From Tunturiibacter gelidiferens (lineage in GTDB: Bacteria; Acidobacteriota; Terriglobia; Terriglobales; Acidobacteriaceae), in NCBI RefSeq assembly GCF_013410115.1, contig NZ_JACCCV010000001.1, forward strand, positions 1,984,001-2,048,000: a DNA stretch of 64,000 bases. Direction: 5' to 3'. The notes under the pieces were generated by a model. The model saw only the letters and a program-made list of their open reading frames with translations. It was not told the origin of the DNA and did not search any database. The first letter of the stretch is position 1, and each line of letters begins with the position of its first letter. Positions 1-7,600 of this stretch are shown piece by piece. The position numbers were made by a program, and so were the translations under genes.

Positions 1-51
1 TCCAATAAACAGGCTAACGCAGACGGGCGGTGGGGGCAATGTGGGGTGTGA

Positions 52-609
52 TCACAGAATGCGTCGAATGAGGCTGCGCATGAGTTCCAGACAGCCCCCG
101 TAGACGACGTGCGCGGCCCAGTGTTGGAGATGGTCGGTGGCTGGAGTGTCTGTCTGAGACGGCGAGAGTTGGAGGGCGGGCACGGCGACTTCGTCTGCGG
201 CGAGGAAGAGAAGAGTGCCGAAGGCGGTTCCGGCGCCGGTGGTGACTTCGGGAAGGAGTTCCGCCGAGACGCTATAAACGACTCCCATCAGCGTGCCAAA
301 GGTGTAGTGAACGGCCTGGCCGGCGGCTTTCTTTTTTTCGTCGTCGAGTTGGGTTCCCGAAACTTCCGCGATCTTACGAGCAACGATTTCAGTTGAGCCC
401 TCTTGTTGAGCGGCCTGGCGTTCCTGTTGCTGTTGATCATGGACGATCTTGTCTTCCGGCTCTCCCTGGGTCAGTTTAATCTGCTTCTCAGCAACTTTTT
501 GGCCTGCTGCAACGAGCTTTTGAAACTGATCCATGATGAGGGTCGCGGTGATACCCGCAGCGATTCCTGTGACGATTCCTCTTAGGACAGATGGTTTGTC
601 TCGACGCAT
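52..609 (-). CDS. DUF1440-like small membrane protein
   Basis: A 185-residue protein of unknown function. I chose the start at 609 because an AAGAGG ribosome site lies just upstream; a longer reading from 666 adds a basic, unlikely N-terminus. It has one hydrophobic segment near the N-terminus (GIVTGIAAGITATLIMD), a Gln-rich, charged middle, and a second hydrophobic part (residues about 105-150) with small residues and a HYTFGTLMGVVY motif. It ends in a basic tail (RSLIRRIL). The layout resembles the DUF1440/YagU family of inner-membrane proteins; this is recognition by eye. It is divergent from the monooxygenase gene at 690. Confidence 0.6.
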   Translation of the reverse strand: MRRDKPSVLRGIVTGIAAGITATLIMDQFQKLVAAGQKVAEKQIKLTQGEPEDKIVHDQQQQERQAAQQEGSTEIVARKIAEVSGTQLDDEKKKAAGQAVHYTFGTLMGVVYSVSAELLPEVTTGAGTAFGTLLFLAADEVAVPALQLSPSQTDTPATDHLQHWAAHVVYGGCLELMRSLIRRIL

Positions 610-689
610 GTGGTACCTCTTGCGACTCAGATGCATAAGCTTGTAACGGAGTTTGAATTTCGGCATCTCACTGGCAGGAGGATTTTGAG

Positions 690-989
690 ATGGCGAAGTT
701 TGCGTTGTATGCGGAGTTGAAGGCGAAACCGGGGAAAGAAGCGGATGTCGAGGCTTTCCTGAAGAAAGGTGCGGAGATGGCGAAAGCAGAGGCTGGGACC
801 GTGCACTGGTATGGGTTCAAGGAAGATAAAGGTGGGTTTTTTGGCGTGTTCGACACCTTCAACGATGAAGCAGGGCGCGATGCTCATCTGAATGGGGAGA
901 TTGCGAAGGCGTTGATGGCGAATGCGGAGACGCTGTTTTCGGAGGCTCCGAAGATTCACAAGATTAGTTTGATCGCTGAGAAGGTTTAG
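690..989 (+). CDS. Antibiotic biosynthesis monooxygenase (ABM) domain protein, YgiN-like
   Basis: A 99-residue, single-domain protein of the dimeric alpha/beta ABM family, which includes quinol monooxygenases and many uncharacterised members. The typical pattern is visible: an N-terminal strand (FALYAELKAKPGKE), a long helix, then a strand ending in FGVFDTFNDEAGRDAHL and a C-terminal helix with the usual AHLNGEIAKAL signature. An AGGAGG-type ribosome site sits about 10 bases before the ATG. It is a monocistron with no pathway partner beside it, so the substrate cannot be named. Family assignment is good; activity is inferred. Confidence 0.8.
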   Translation: MAKFALYAELKAKPGKEADVEAFLKKGAEMAKAEAGTVHWYGFKEDKGGFFGVFDTFNDEAGRDAHLNGEIAKALMANAETLFSEAPKIHKISLIAEKV

Positions 990-1018
990 TTTTCTCTGCG
1001 CGTCAGATGGCAGATTGG

Positions 1019-2239
1019 CTATGGGTTGTGATCGGAGGCGGCTTGCACATCGCGGAAGACGCGGAGCAGGTTGCCTCCGAGTAGTTTGTGCATGTCGTCG
1101 GCGGTGTAGCCGCGAGCCATGAGAGCGGCTGTGATCTTTGGCAGGTCGGCTGCGGAGTCAATGCCGGCGGGTGGGACCGGGATTCCGTCGAAGTCGGTGC
1201 CGATGCCGACGTGATCGATTCCGGCGATCTTGATGACGTGATCAAAGTGATCGATGAGTGAGTTGAAGGGCGCGCGGCCGATCTTTGCGGCGAACTCGCG
1301 GTCGACCTTGTCGGAGGCGGTGTAGGGGACGGGGAGGCCCTTGGCTTGGTAGTCGGCTTCGAGGGCCTGCTGTGCTTTCTTTCGTTCGGGTTCCTGTGCG
1401 GCCCAGGCTTTGCGCCAGTTCTCGTCGATGAAGGCGGGGAAGAAGTTGACCATGACGACGCCGTTGTTCTTCTTCATAGCGAGGAGCATCTCGTCGGTCA
1501 TGTTGCGGGCGGCGTGAGTGAGAGCGCGGGCTGAGGAGTGGGACGCGATGACGGGAGTGCGAGTTGTGGCGATGACGTCCCAGAAGGTTTTATCGGAGAC
1601 GTGGGAGATGTCGACCATCATGCCGAGGCGGTTCATCTCTGCTACGACTTGTTTGCCGAAGGGGGTGAGGCCGTTGTGATGGTGGACTTTTTCGTCCTCG
1701 ATGTCGCCTGAGGAGTCGGCCCAGTTGTTGGTGTTGGACCAGGTGAGGGTCATGTAGCGGACGCCGAGGCGATAGTAGTCGCGGAGAAGGCCGAGATCGT
1801 TTTCGATGGAGTGGCCGCCTTCGATGCCCATGAGGACGGCGAACTTTCCTTGTGCGTGGGTGGCGATGATGTCGTCGGCGGAGACGCAGAGGGCGAGTTT
1901 GTCGGGGTGTTTACGGACCTGCTCGAGGGTGCCGTCGATGAGCGAGAGAGTGCGGTGGGCGCTGGCGTTGGCGGAGTATTGGCCGGGGTCGACCCAGATG
2001 GAGAAGAACTGCGCGTCGAGGTTGCCTTGTTTGGCGCTCGAGTAGTTGAGCATGCCGCCGTTGAGGGGATCGGTGAAGTCCCAGTGTTCGTCGACGAATC
2101 GTTGAGGGGTGTCGGCGTGAGTGTCGATGACGATGGCGGATTGATGGACGGCGGCGGGATCAGTCATTGATTTTGTCTGGGGGTGGGCCTGGATGGTGAG
2201 AATGAGCAGGGCAGAGACGAAGATGCCGCGTTTGTGCAT
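1019..2239 (-). CDS. Membrane dipeptidase (peptidase family M19)
   Basis: A zinc-dependent renal-dipeptidase-type enzyme, 406 residues from the ATG at 2239 (a GTG at 2254 would add five residues). It begins with a signal peptide (HKRGIFVSALLILTIQAHPQ), so it is exported. M19 metal-ligand motifs are present in order: IDTHADTP (His-x-Asp), MGIEGGHSI (bridging Glu), DISHVSD and SHSSARAL (His ligands), and GIGTDFDG (Asp). The length fits the family, which cleaves dipeptides including those with D-residues. It stands alone between two short genes and is probably monocistronic. No obvious ribosome site separates the two starts. Confidence 0.9.
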   Translation of the reverse strand: MHKRGIFVSALLILTIQAHPQTKSMTDPAAVHQSAIVIDTHADTPQRFVDEHWDFTDPLNGGMLNYSSAKQGNLDAQFFSIWVDPGQYSANASAHRTLSLIDGTLEQVRKHPDKLALCVSADDIIATHAQGKFAVLMGIEGGHSIENDLGLLRDYYRLGVRYMTLTWSNTNNWADSSGDIEDEKVHHHNGLTPFGKQVVAEMNRLGMMVDISHVSDKTFWDVIATTRTPVIASHSSARALTHAARNMTDEMLLAMKKNNGVVMVNFFPAFIDENWRKAWAAQEPERKKAQQALEADYQAKGLPVPYTASDKVDREFAAKIGRAPFNSLIDHFDHVIKIAGIDHVGIGTDFDGIPVPPAGIDSAADLPKITAALMARGYTADDMHKLLGGNLLRVFRDVQAASDHNP

Positions 2240-2254
2240 GTTGGGTCGCCACAC

Positions 2255-2579
2255 TTTCCACTGATGGGATAGCCGATTGTAGCAAGGGATGGTTTTGGTC
2301 TGCTTAGGATTTCGCGGCGCGATTTTTTTTGTTTTTTTATGCGTGGGGAAAGATGATTTTTGGGGGGATTTTGAGAAAAAGTCGGTGATTGGTGTGGTGT
2401 TTTTGGGGTGTGGTTGTGGTGAATTGTGTGGCTAACGTGGTGTTGTTGCACCACATTTTTGAATGACGAAAAATGCGCCAAGTTTTTCGAAGTTTTTTAT
2501 TTTTTTGACGTACGTAAGGCTTGGATGGCGGAGCAACCTCGAGACAGTGCGATGCCATCTGTCTAGGGAGAGGTGATGT
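2255..2579. other. G/T-rich low-complexity intergenic stretch
   Basis: A 325-base gap of low G+C and strong strand asymmetry: the plus strand is rich in T-runs and GGTG/TGTGG words. Read on the minus strand it is A- and C-rich with CACCACAA words and AAAACCCCC-like blocks. A similar stretch lies at 50260-50460. No hairpin followed by a T-run and no convincing gene is visible in it. The last 30 bases hold the ribosome site of the gene at 2580. See the finding on the shared element. Confidence 0.5.
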
Positions 2580-2780
2580 ATGGCACAGGGTATGAATTCT
2601 TCGAAGACCGGAGCACGTCCTTCCCACGAAGCGATTGAATCAAACGCATCTGCAACTGAAGTTGGCAAGACGAAGCAGGAGAAGATGGACCACGCGGCGA
2701 TGCAGAGTGCAAAACGTGCTGAGAACCGGATTCATTCGAACGAAGAGACCACTCCGGCTAACTCAATCTTTTCGAAGTGA
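2580..2780 (+). CDS. Small hydrophilic protein of unknown function
   Basis: A 66-residue protein with no recognised domain. It is polar throughout, rich in Ser, Ala, Glu, Lys and Asn, lacks Cys and Trp, and has no signal peptide or membrane segment; it is probably disordered. A GGGAGAGGTG ribosome site 5-10 bases ahead of the ATG and a strong hairpin terminator 25 bases after the stop make it a credible, independently transcribed gene. The composition recalls small stress-related proteins, but I assign no function. Confidence 0.6.
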   Translation: MAQGMNSSKTGARPSHEAIESNASATEVGKTKQEKMDHAAMQSAKRAENRIHSNEETTPANSIFSK

Positions 2781-2804
2781 TTGCTTAGCAGAGCAGTAAC
2801 GAGG

Positions 2805-2845
2805 CGGAGATGCCCCGCGGGCCGGCGGGGCGTCTCCGTGTTTGT
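2805..2845 (+). terminator. Rho-independent terminator between convergent genes
   Basis: A 14-base stem (CGGAGATGCCCCGC, 2805-2818, pairing with 2825-2838 through one G-T wobble) with a 6-base loop, followed by the T-rich TGTTTGTTTG. It ends the small gene at 2580-2780. Because it lies between convergent genes it may also serve the GlcG/HbpS-like gene on the other strand. Confidence 0.85.
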
Positions 2846-2856
2846 TTGAGGGCTTT

Positions 2857-3252
2857 TTAGAGAGCGGCTGCGCCGGCTTCGGCTACAGAGTGATCCTGAA
2901 CTCCTGAGCCTCCGCTGACTCCGATGGCGCCTACTACCTTGCCTTCTTTTTTGAGGGGAATGCCACCGGCGAAGATCATGACTTTGCCGTTGTTTGAGGC
3001 ATGGATGCCGAAGAACTGGTTGCCGGATTGTGAGTTGTCGCCGAGGTCTTTGGTGGTGATGTCGAAGGCGCGGGAGGTCCAGGCCTTCTTTTGGGCGATG
3101 TCGATGGAGCCGAGCCAGGCGTTGGCCATGCGCTCGAAGGCGATGAGGTTTCCGCCTTCATCGACTACGGCTACGTTCATGGGCTGGCCTAGTTCTTCGG
3201 CCTTCTTTTCGGCGGCGGCGATGATGCGGCGGGCGTCTGCTAGTTGGATCAT
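2857..3252 (-). CDS. GlcG/HbpS-like (DUF336) heme-binding family protein
   Basis: A 131-residue, single-domain protein of the GlcG/HbpS (DUF336) family. The family signature is clear: an N-terminal helix (ADARRIIAAAEKKAEELG), then MNVAVVDEGGNLIAFERM, the helix KKAWTSRAF, and the C-terminal glycine-rich GAIGVSGGSGVQDHSVAEAG. Some relatives bind heme and some are encoded with glycolate oxidase genes, but the role of most is unknown, and no glc genes are nearby. No signal peptide is seen. The start at 3252 follows an AGGAG ribosome site seven bases upstream. Confidence 0.85.
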   Translation of the reverse strand: MIQLADARRIIAAAEKKAEELGQPMNVAVVDEGGNLIAFERMANAWLGSIDIAQKKAWTSRAFDITTKDLGDNSQSGNQFFGIHASNNGKVMIFAGGIPLKKEGKVVGAIGVSGGSGVQDHSVAEAGAAAL

Positions 3253-3344
3253 TTTTTCTCCTGATACGAGCTTATCGGTTTGACGCTTATGGTGCGGTTG
3301 AGTGGCTTGTATTTTGACGCGAGCGAGGTGGGATTTTACCTTTC

Positions 3345-3383
3345 CATCCCATCACGAAGAGACTGCGATGGATGGAGCACCCG
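3345..3383 (+). repeat. Degenerate copy of palindromic repeat family B
   Basis: Matches the family seen at 43507 and 49638 in the word TCCCA, a central palindrome core and the tail GGATGGAGCACCCGG. Several positions in the left arm have changed, so the hairpin is weaker. It lies between two minus-strand genes, in the same plus-strand orientation as the other copies. Confidence 0.5.
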
Positions 3384-3384
3384 G

Positions 3385-3597
3385 CTATTTGTTGGAGCGA
3401 GAGAAGCTGATTAGTCTTGCTAGGCATACTGCGATCAGGAGGGCGACGCCGAGTGCGGTGAAGCCGTACATGCCCAGGACGACCAGGTACTTTGGTGTGC
3501 TGGGCCATGAGCCTCTGCCGTCGGTCATGACGAAGGCTGTGTAGGAGAGTGCGCCGAAGAGGAGTGAGAGACAACCAAGTCGAAAAAGAGTGCGCAT
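3385..3597 (-). CDS. Small two-helix membrane protein, unknown function
   Basis: A 70-residue protein with two predicted membrane segments: about residues 5-24 (LFRLGCLSLLFGALSYTAFV) and 38-62 (YLVVLGMYGFTALGVALLIAVCLARL). A short polar loop containing DGRGSWPSTPK lies between them, and the tail is basic. No domain is recognised. It sits just downstream of the broken TonB-like gene and may share its transcript. Confidence 0.5.
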   Translation of the reverse strand: MRTLFRLGCLSLLFGALSYTAFVMTDGRGSWPSTPKYLVVLGMYGFTALGVALLIAVCLARLISFSRSNK

Positions 3598-3625
3598 GTG
3601 TGAGATGGCGATCTAGAACATCCGG

Positions 3626-4077
3626 CTAGCTTTCGAAGTGGATCTGAACGTTGAGTTCGACGCGAACCGGCTGCCCGTTTTTTCTGGAAGGTTTGAACTT
3701 GTAGCTTTGAACAGCACCGATAGCTGACTGTTCGAGTTCTTTCACAGCACTTGATCAGGGCTATTAGCTCCTTTGATGATGGTGCGGTAAATGTGAACGT
3801 TGCTCGTTGTTCCGTCAGGTTCCACATAGAAGTTCACAATCACAAAACCATTAAGCTTCGCTTTGTGAACAGACTTTGGGATGTTTGGATTGGTTGAATG
3901 AATCAAAACAGGTGCTGAAACGTCTTTTCCAATTTTAGCGATTTCCAGCGGTTGTGATTGAGAAGCCGTTGGTGGCGCCGCAGCTGCGGGATTATCTTGC
4001 AATGACTCTGGTCGTGCCAGAGACGGAAGAAGCAGGAAAACGACTAGAGAACCTGTACTCCTAAGCGATCGCGGCAT
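3626..4077 (-). pseudogene. TonB C-terminal-domain protein, frameshifted
   Basis: The reading starts at 4077 with a signal peptide (MPRSLRSTGSLVVFLLLP). A polar linker and the first half of a TonB C-terminal domain follow (KLNGFVIVNFYVEPDGTT, IYRTIIKGA), and the frame then stops at 3742. The missing second half continues in another frame: a TonB-like GAVQSYKFKPSRKNGQPV followed by VELNVQIHFES and a stop at 3626-3628. The break lies near 3740-3760. TonB-box energy transducers normally carry this domain whole, so the gene is disrupted, unless the shift is a sequencing error. It lies directly downstream of sdhB on the same strand. Confidence 0.7.
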
Positions 4078-4100
4078 CAGAGGGTGATTCAATCTACATC

Positions 4101-4862
4101 CTATCTTGCGAAGAGGTCTTTGACTTGCTGGATGAAGACGTCGCGGCCCATGTCGGAGATGGCTTCGGTGAGGGGGAGCTGTTTGGGGCAGGCCTGGACG
4201 CAGTTTTGTGCGAAGCCGCACTCCTGAATGCCGCCATCTCCTGCTAAGGCGCGGAGGCGTTCTTCTTCGAGGACGGAGCCGGAGGGGTCCATGTTGAAGA
4301 GCTTGGCCTGAGCGATGGTGGCTGCGCCGACGAAGTTGGTGACGTCGTTGAACTGGGGGCAGACCTCCATGCAGATGGTGCAGGAGATGCAGTTCGAGAG
4401 GGGGTAGCGCTGCTCTTGGATTTGAGGAGCTTGGCGGGGGCCGGCGCCGAGGTCGTAGGAGCCGTCGATGGGGACCCAGGCTTTGACCTTCTTGAGGTTT
4501 TCGAAGAGGACGGAGCGGTCTACGGCGAGGTCGCGGACTACGGGGAACTTGGAGAGCGGGGCGAGGGTGATGGGCTGATCCCGATTTGGTCCGGTGAGCT
4601 TGTCGACCAGGGCGGAGCAGGCCATGCGGGCTTTGCCGTTGATGAGCATGGCGCAGGAGCCGCAGATCTCCTCGAGGCAGTTGGCATCGTAGGTGATAGG
4701 CGTGGTGGCGCGGCCGGAGACGTCGACGGGGTTGAGCGCGATCTCGCCGAGGAGCGAGGTGATGTTCATGCCCGGGCGATAGGGAATCTCGAATTTTTCG
4801 GTGGTGGAGGGGGCGTCCGGGGTGGACTGGCGCTTGATCTCGACTTTGATGGTGCTGGGCAT
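4101..4862 (-). CDS. sdhB: Succinate dehydrogenase iron-sulfur subunit SdhB
   Basis: The electron-transfer subunit of complex II, 253 residues. It carries an N-terminal [2Fe-2S] ferredoxin domain (CLEEICGSCAMLINGKARMAC) and a C-terminal domain with the [4Fe-4S] and [3Fe-4S] motifs CISCTICMEVCP and CGFAQNCVQACPKQLP. I chose the start at 4862 because AAGGAG lies ten bases upstream; 4886 would add eight residues without a ribosome site. It is the last enzyme gene of the minus-strand order sdhC, small ORF, sdhA, small ORF, sdhB. The sequence style is that of the B. subtilis-like branch with a single large cytochrome b subunit. Confidence 0.95.
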   Translation of the reverse strand: MPSTIKVEIKRQSTPDAPSTTEKFEIPYRPGMNITSLLGEIALNPVDVSGRATTPITYDANCLEEICGSCAMLINGKARMACSALVDKLTGPNRDQPITLAPLSKFPVVRDLAVDRSVLFENLKKVKAWVPIDGSYDLGAGPRQAPQIQEQRYPLSNCISCTICMEVCPQFNDVTNFVGAATIAQAKLFNMDPSGSVLEEERLRALAGDGGIQECGFAQNCVQACPKQLPLTEAISDMGRDVFIQQVKDLFAR

Positions 4863-4959
4863 GCGACTGCTCCTTAGGGCCTGCACATATCCTGTGCCTT
4901 CGGCGTGGGGGTTAGCTGGAGGCGTTTGGTGATGCGGGCTGCAGTCGGCGAGGCGTGGA

Positions 4960-5160
4960 TTAGAAGCTGCCGGTTTTGTGCAGGCGTTCTTTCTCCAGAG
5001 TGGCGACCGCTATGCCCTCTTCTTTGCTGATCGGAAGACGGCCTTTGAGGGCCATGGTCCGCTCGTTGGGGTGAAGGTGCGTGGTGTAGAGATACATATA
5101 CGTCATGACCGCTGCGTATACGAGGGCAAGGCCTATGTAGACGAAAGTGATGTTTTCCAT
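4960..5160 (-). CDS. Small single-span membrane protein inside the sdh operon
   Basis: A 66-residue protein with one membrane helix (residues about 5-27, TFVYIGLALVYAAVMTYMYLY) and a polar C-terminal tail (KGRLPISKEEGIAVATLEKERLH). No family is recognised. It lies between sdhA and sdhB with no promoter of its own that I can see, so it is probably co-transcribed with complex II. The position suggests an assembly or membrane-anchor accessory, which is inference. The ribosome site is weak. Confidence 0.55.
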   Translation of the reverse strand: MENITFVYIGLALVYAAVMTYMYLYTTHLHPNERTMALKGRLPISKEEGIAVATLEKERLHKTGSF

Positions 5161-5479
5161 GCCCGGTTAGACGGTGTTGGCGGGTTTTAGGGAGATCCGT
5201 CGTGTTGGGTCTTTTTGTTGCTGGCTGCCACTGTGGTGCAGCGACGAGGCGAAAAGCAGATTCCTCCGCTGCGCTGCGGAATGACAACAAAAGAACAGGC
5301 AACGGCAAGGACAACAAAAGAACAGGCAACGGCAAGGACAAATACGGGGGTCTCTCCGCTTCGGCGGCAAAGTGCGCCACCTTCGGTCGAGATGACGATT
5401 TTTGTGGGTAGGCTGGCATCTGTTTAGGACGGTGTTTGTCAGGCTATGAGCGGGGTTGATCAGGATCTTAGGGCGTTTG
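5161..5479. other. Gap inside the sdh operon holding a hairpin repeat
   Basis: A 319-base interval between sdhA and the following small gene. Most of it is a family A repeat (5256-5340) and a related short hairpin near 5350-5370. No gene or terminator is evident; transcripts of the operon would have to pass through it. Confidence 0.6.
5256..5340 (+). repeat. Family A hairpin repeat with duplicated tail
   Basis: Consists of GCAGATTCC, a TCCGC/GCGGA hairpin, GGAATGACAAC, and then a tail AAAAGAACAGGCAACGGCAAGG present twice in tandem. Related copies occur at 9730, 22693, 49051, 50564 and 52955, all on the plus strand. This copy sits inside the minus-strand sdh operon. Confidence 0.8.
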
Positions 5480-7252
5480 TCAGGCGGTGGCGTCGTAGCG
5501 GCGGGGACGTGGGGTGATGTGGCTGATGTCTACCTCTTCGAACTCGAAGGCGGGGGCGTCGTTTTTGTAGCTGGCTTTGGTGGTTTTGAGGAACTTTTCG
5601 TCGTTGCGTTCGGGGAAGTCGGGTTTGTAGTGGGCTCCGCGGGATTCGTCGCGGAGACGTGCGCCCTGGACGATGACGCGGCCGAGTTCGAGCATGTTGT
5701 AGAGCTGGCGGGTGAAGGCGAAGCTGGTGTTGGCCCACTGGCTCTTGTCGGAGAGGTTGACGTTGCGGTAGCGGTCGAGGAGTTCGACGATCTTGGCGTC
5801 GGCTTCGTCGAGGCCAGCGTTATAGCGGATGATGGTGGCGTGCTTGGTCATGGTGTCGCCCAGTTCGCGCCAGAGCTTGAAGGGGTTTTCGGTACCCTTG
5901 TTGTTGAGCAGGGCGTTGTTGAACTCCTTCTGACGGGCGAGTTCGGCGGCGTGGCCACCGTCGCCTTCCGGCGCGGGGAGGGCCTTGGCGTAGGCGAGGG
6001 CGTGGGGGCCGGCGACGAAGCCTCCGTAGATGCAGGAGAGGAGGCTGTTGGCTCCGAGTCGATTGGCGCCATGAATCGAATAATCTGCTTCTCCGGCTGC
6101 ATAAACGCCGGGGATATTGGTGCGCTGGTCGAAGTCGATCCAGAGGCCGCCCATGGTGTAGTGCATGCCGGGGAAGATCTTCATGGGGACTTCGCGGGGG
6201 TCGTCGCCAACGAACTTCTCGTAGATCTCGAGGATGCCTTCCAGTTTGTTGAGGCGTTCCTTGGGGAGGTGGGTGAGGTCGAGGTAGACCATGGGCTGGC
6301 CATCGATGCCCATGCCGTGCTCGTAGACGACTTTGAAGATGGCGCGGGTGGCGACGTCGCGGGGGACGAGGTTGCCGTACTTGGGGTACCACTCTTCGAG
6401 GAAGTACCAGCGATCGGACTCGGGGATGGAGCGGGCTACGCGCTTGTCGTTCTTGTCTTTGGGGACCCAGACGCGGCCGCCTTCGCCTCGGGCGGACTCG
6501 GACATGAGGCGGAGCTTGTCTTCGCCGGGGATGGCGGTGGGGTGGACCTGGATGAACTCGCCGTTCGCGTAGAAGGCTCCCTGCTGGTAAAGTGCTGATT
6601 GAGCTGAGCCGGTGCAAACTACTGAGTTGGTGGACTTTCCGAAGATGGCTCCGTTGCCTCCGGTGCAGATGATGATTGCGTCGGCGGGGAATGTTCTCGT
6701 CTCCATCGACCGGAGATCCATGGCGCAGATGCCTCGGGCTTCGCCCTTGGAGCCCAGGACGGCGGAGAGAAACTCCCAGCCTTCGTACTTGGTGACTTTG
6801 CCTTCGGCTTCGTATCTTCTTACTTGCTCATCCAGGGCGTAGAGGAGTTGCTGGCCGGTTGTTGCTCCTGCGAAGGCGGTGCGCTGGTAGAGGGTGCCTC
6901 CGAAGCGGCGGAAGTCGAGGAGGCCTTCGGGGGTGCGGTTGAAGGGGACGCCCATGCGGTCGAGGAGATCGATGATGGCGGGGCCCTGGGCGGTCATGTT
7001 TTTGACGGGGGTCTGGTTGGCGAGGAAGTCGCCGCCGTAGACGGTGTCGTCGAAGTGCTTGAGGACGGAGTCGCCTTCGCCTTTGAGGTCCTTGGCGGCG
7101 TTGATGCCTCCCTGGGCGCAGACGGAGTGGGAGCGCTTGACGGGGACGATGGAGAAGAGGTCGACCTTGCCGCCCGCTTCGGCGATCTTAATGACGGCGG
7201 CTAGTCCGGCTAGTCCGCCGCCTACTACGATGATTCTGGGTGTTGCTGCCAT
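5480..7252 (-). CDS. sdhA: Succinate dehydrogenase flavoprotein subunit SdhA
   Basis: The FAD-carrying catalytic subunit of complex II, 590 residues. It oxidises succinate to fumarate. The N-terminal dinucleotide-binding motif VGGGLAGLAAVIKIAEAGG and the FAD-attachment region HSVCAQGGINAAKD, containing the covalently flavinylated type of His, are clear. Downstream come the substrate-domain motifs FAGATTGQQLL, HPTAIPGEDKL, RGEGGRVWVP and HYTMGGLWID, and the C-terminal GANRLGANSLLSC. An AGGAAG ribosome site precedes the ATG. A small ORF separates it from sdhC upstream, and a repeat-bearing gap separates it from the next small ORF. Confidence 0.96.
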   Translation of the reverse strand: MAATPRIIVVGGGLAGLAAVIKIAEAGGKVDLFSIVPVKRSHSVCAQGGINAAKDLKGEGDSVLKHFDDTVYGGDFLANQTPVKNMTAQGPAIIDLLDRMGVPFNRTPEGLLDFRRFGGTLYQRTAFAGATTGQQLLYALDEQVRRYEAEGKVTKYEGWEFLSAVLGSKGEARGICAMDLRSMETRTFPADAIIICTGGNGAIFGKSTNSVVCTGSAQSALYQQGAFYANGEFIQVHPTAIPGEDKLRLMSESARGEGGRVWVPKDKNDKRVARSIPESDRWYFLEEWYPKYGNLVPRDVATRAIFKVVYEHGMGIDGQPMVYLDLTHLPKERLNKLEGILEIYEKFVGDDPREVPMKIFPGMHYTMGGLWIDFDQRTNIPGVYAAGEADYSIHGANRLGANSLLSCIYGGFVAGPHALAYAKALPAPEGDGGHAAELARQKEFNNALLNNKGTENPFKLWRELGDTMTKHATIIRYNAGLDEADAKIVELLDRYRNVNLSDKSQWANTSFAFTRQLYNMLELGRVIVQGARLRDESRGAHYKPDFPERNDEKFLKTTKASYKNDAPAFEFEEVDISHITPRPRRYDATA

Positions 7253-7276
7253 GAGCTTCTTCCTAGTGAAATCTGA

Positions 7277-7519
7277 TTATCTATGTCTTTGTCGAAACAA
7301 CCACAGAGCAACGAAGCTCCATAAGAATCCGATCACGATGGTCGTCGTCAGCCGGATATAAAATCGCGCTCGCCATTCGGTTGGATTTGCATACGGGTAC
7401 GCTGTCATCCATACGTCGAACATCACCTGATAGAGACTGCACAGGCCGGCGAGTGACAGGGCGACCAACGAAAGACTGGCCCATTTGACCTTAGAACGAA
7501 ACATCCCTTGAAACATCAT
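7277..7519 (-). CDS. Small two-span membrane protein between sdhC and sdhA
   Basis: An 80-residue protein with two hydrophobic segments: residues about 13-34 (WASLSLVALSLAGLCSLYQVMF) and 53-73 (LTTTIVIGFLWSFVALWLF). The end is basic (RQRHR). It matches no family I know. GAAGG six bases before the ATG at 7519 supports this start, and the stop lies 24 bases before sdhA, so it belongs to the operon. Together with the other small ORF it could be an accessory of complex II; this is positional inference only. Confidence 0.55.
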   Translation of the reverse strand: MMFQGMFRSKVKWASLSLVALSLAGLCSLYQVMFDVWMTAYPYANPTEWRARFYIRLTTTIVIGFLWSFVALWLFRQRHR

Positions 7520-7600
7520 GATTGCCTTCAGCTTTACGAACGATCTGAAAATTCAAACAGGAACGAAGAATTGATCAATCAATCCAATAGCCAAGCAGCT

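Noticed and set aside
5456-6598. A 380-residue open frame antisense to sdhA
   Set aside because: Same reasoning: it is a shadow of sdhA codon use, with no ribosome site or domain.
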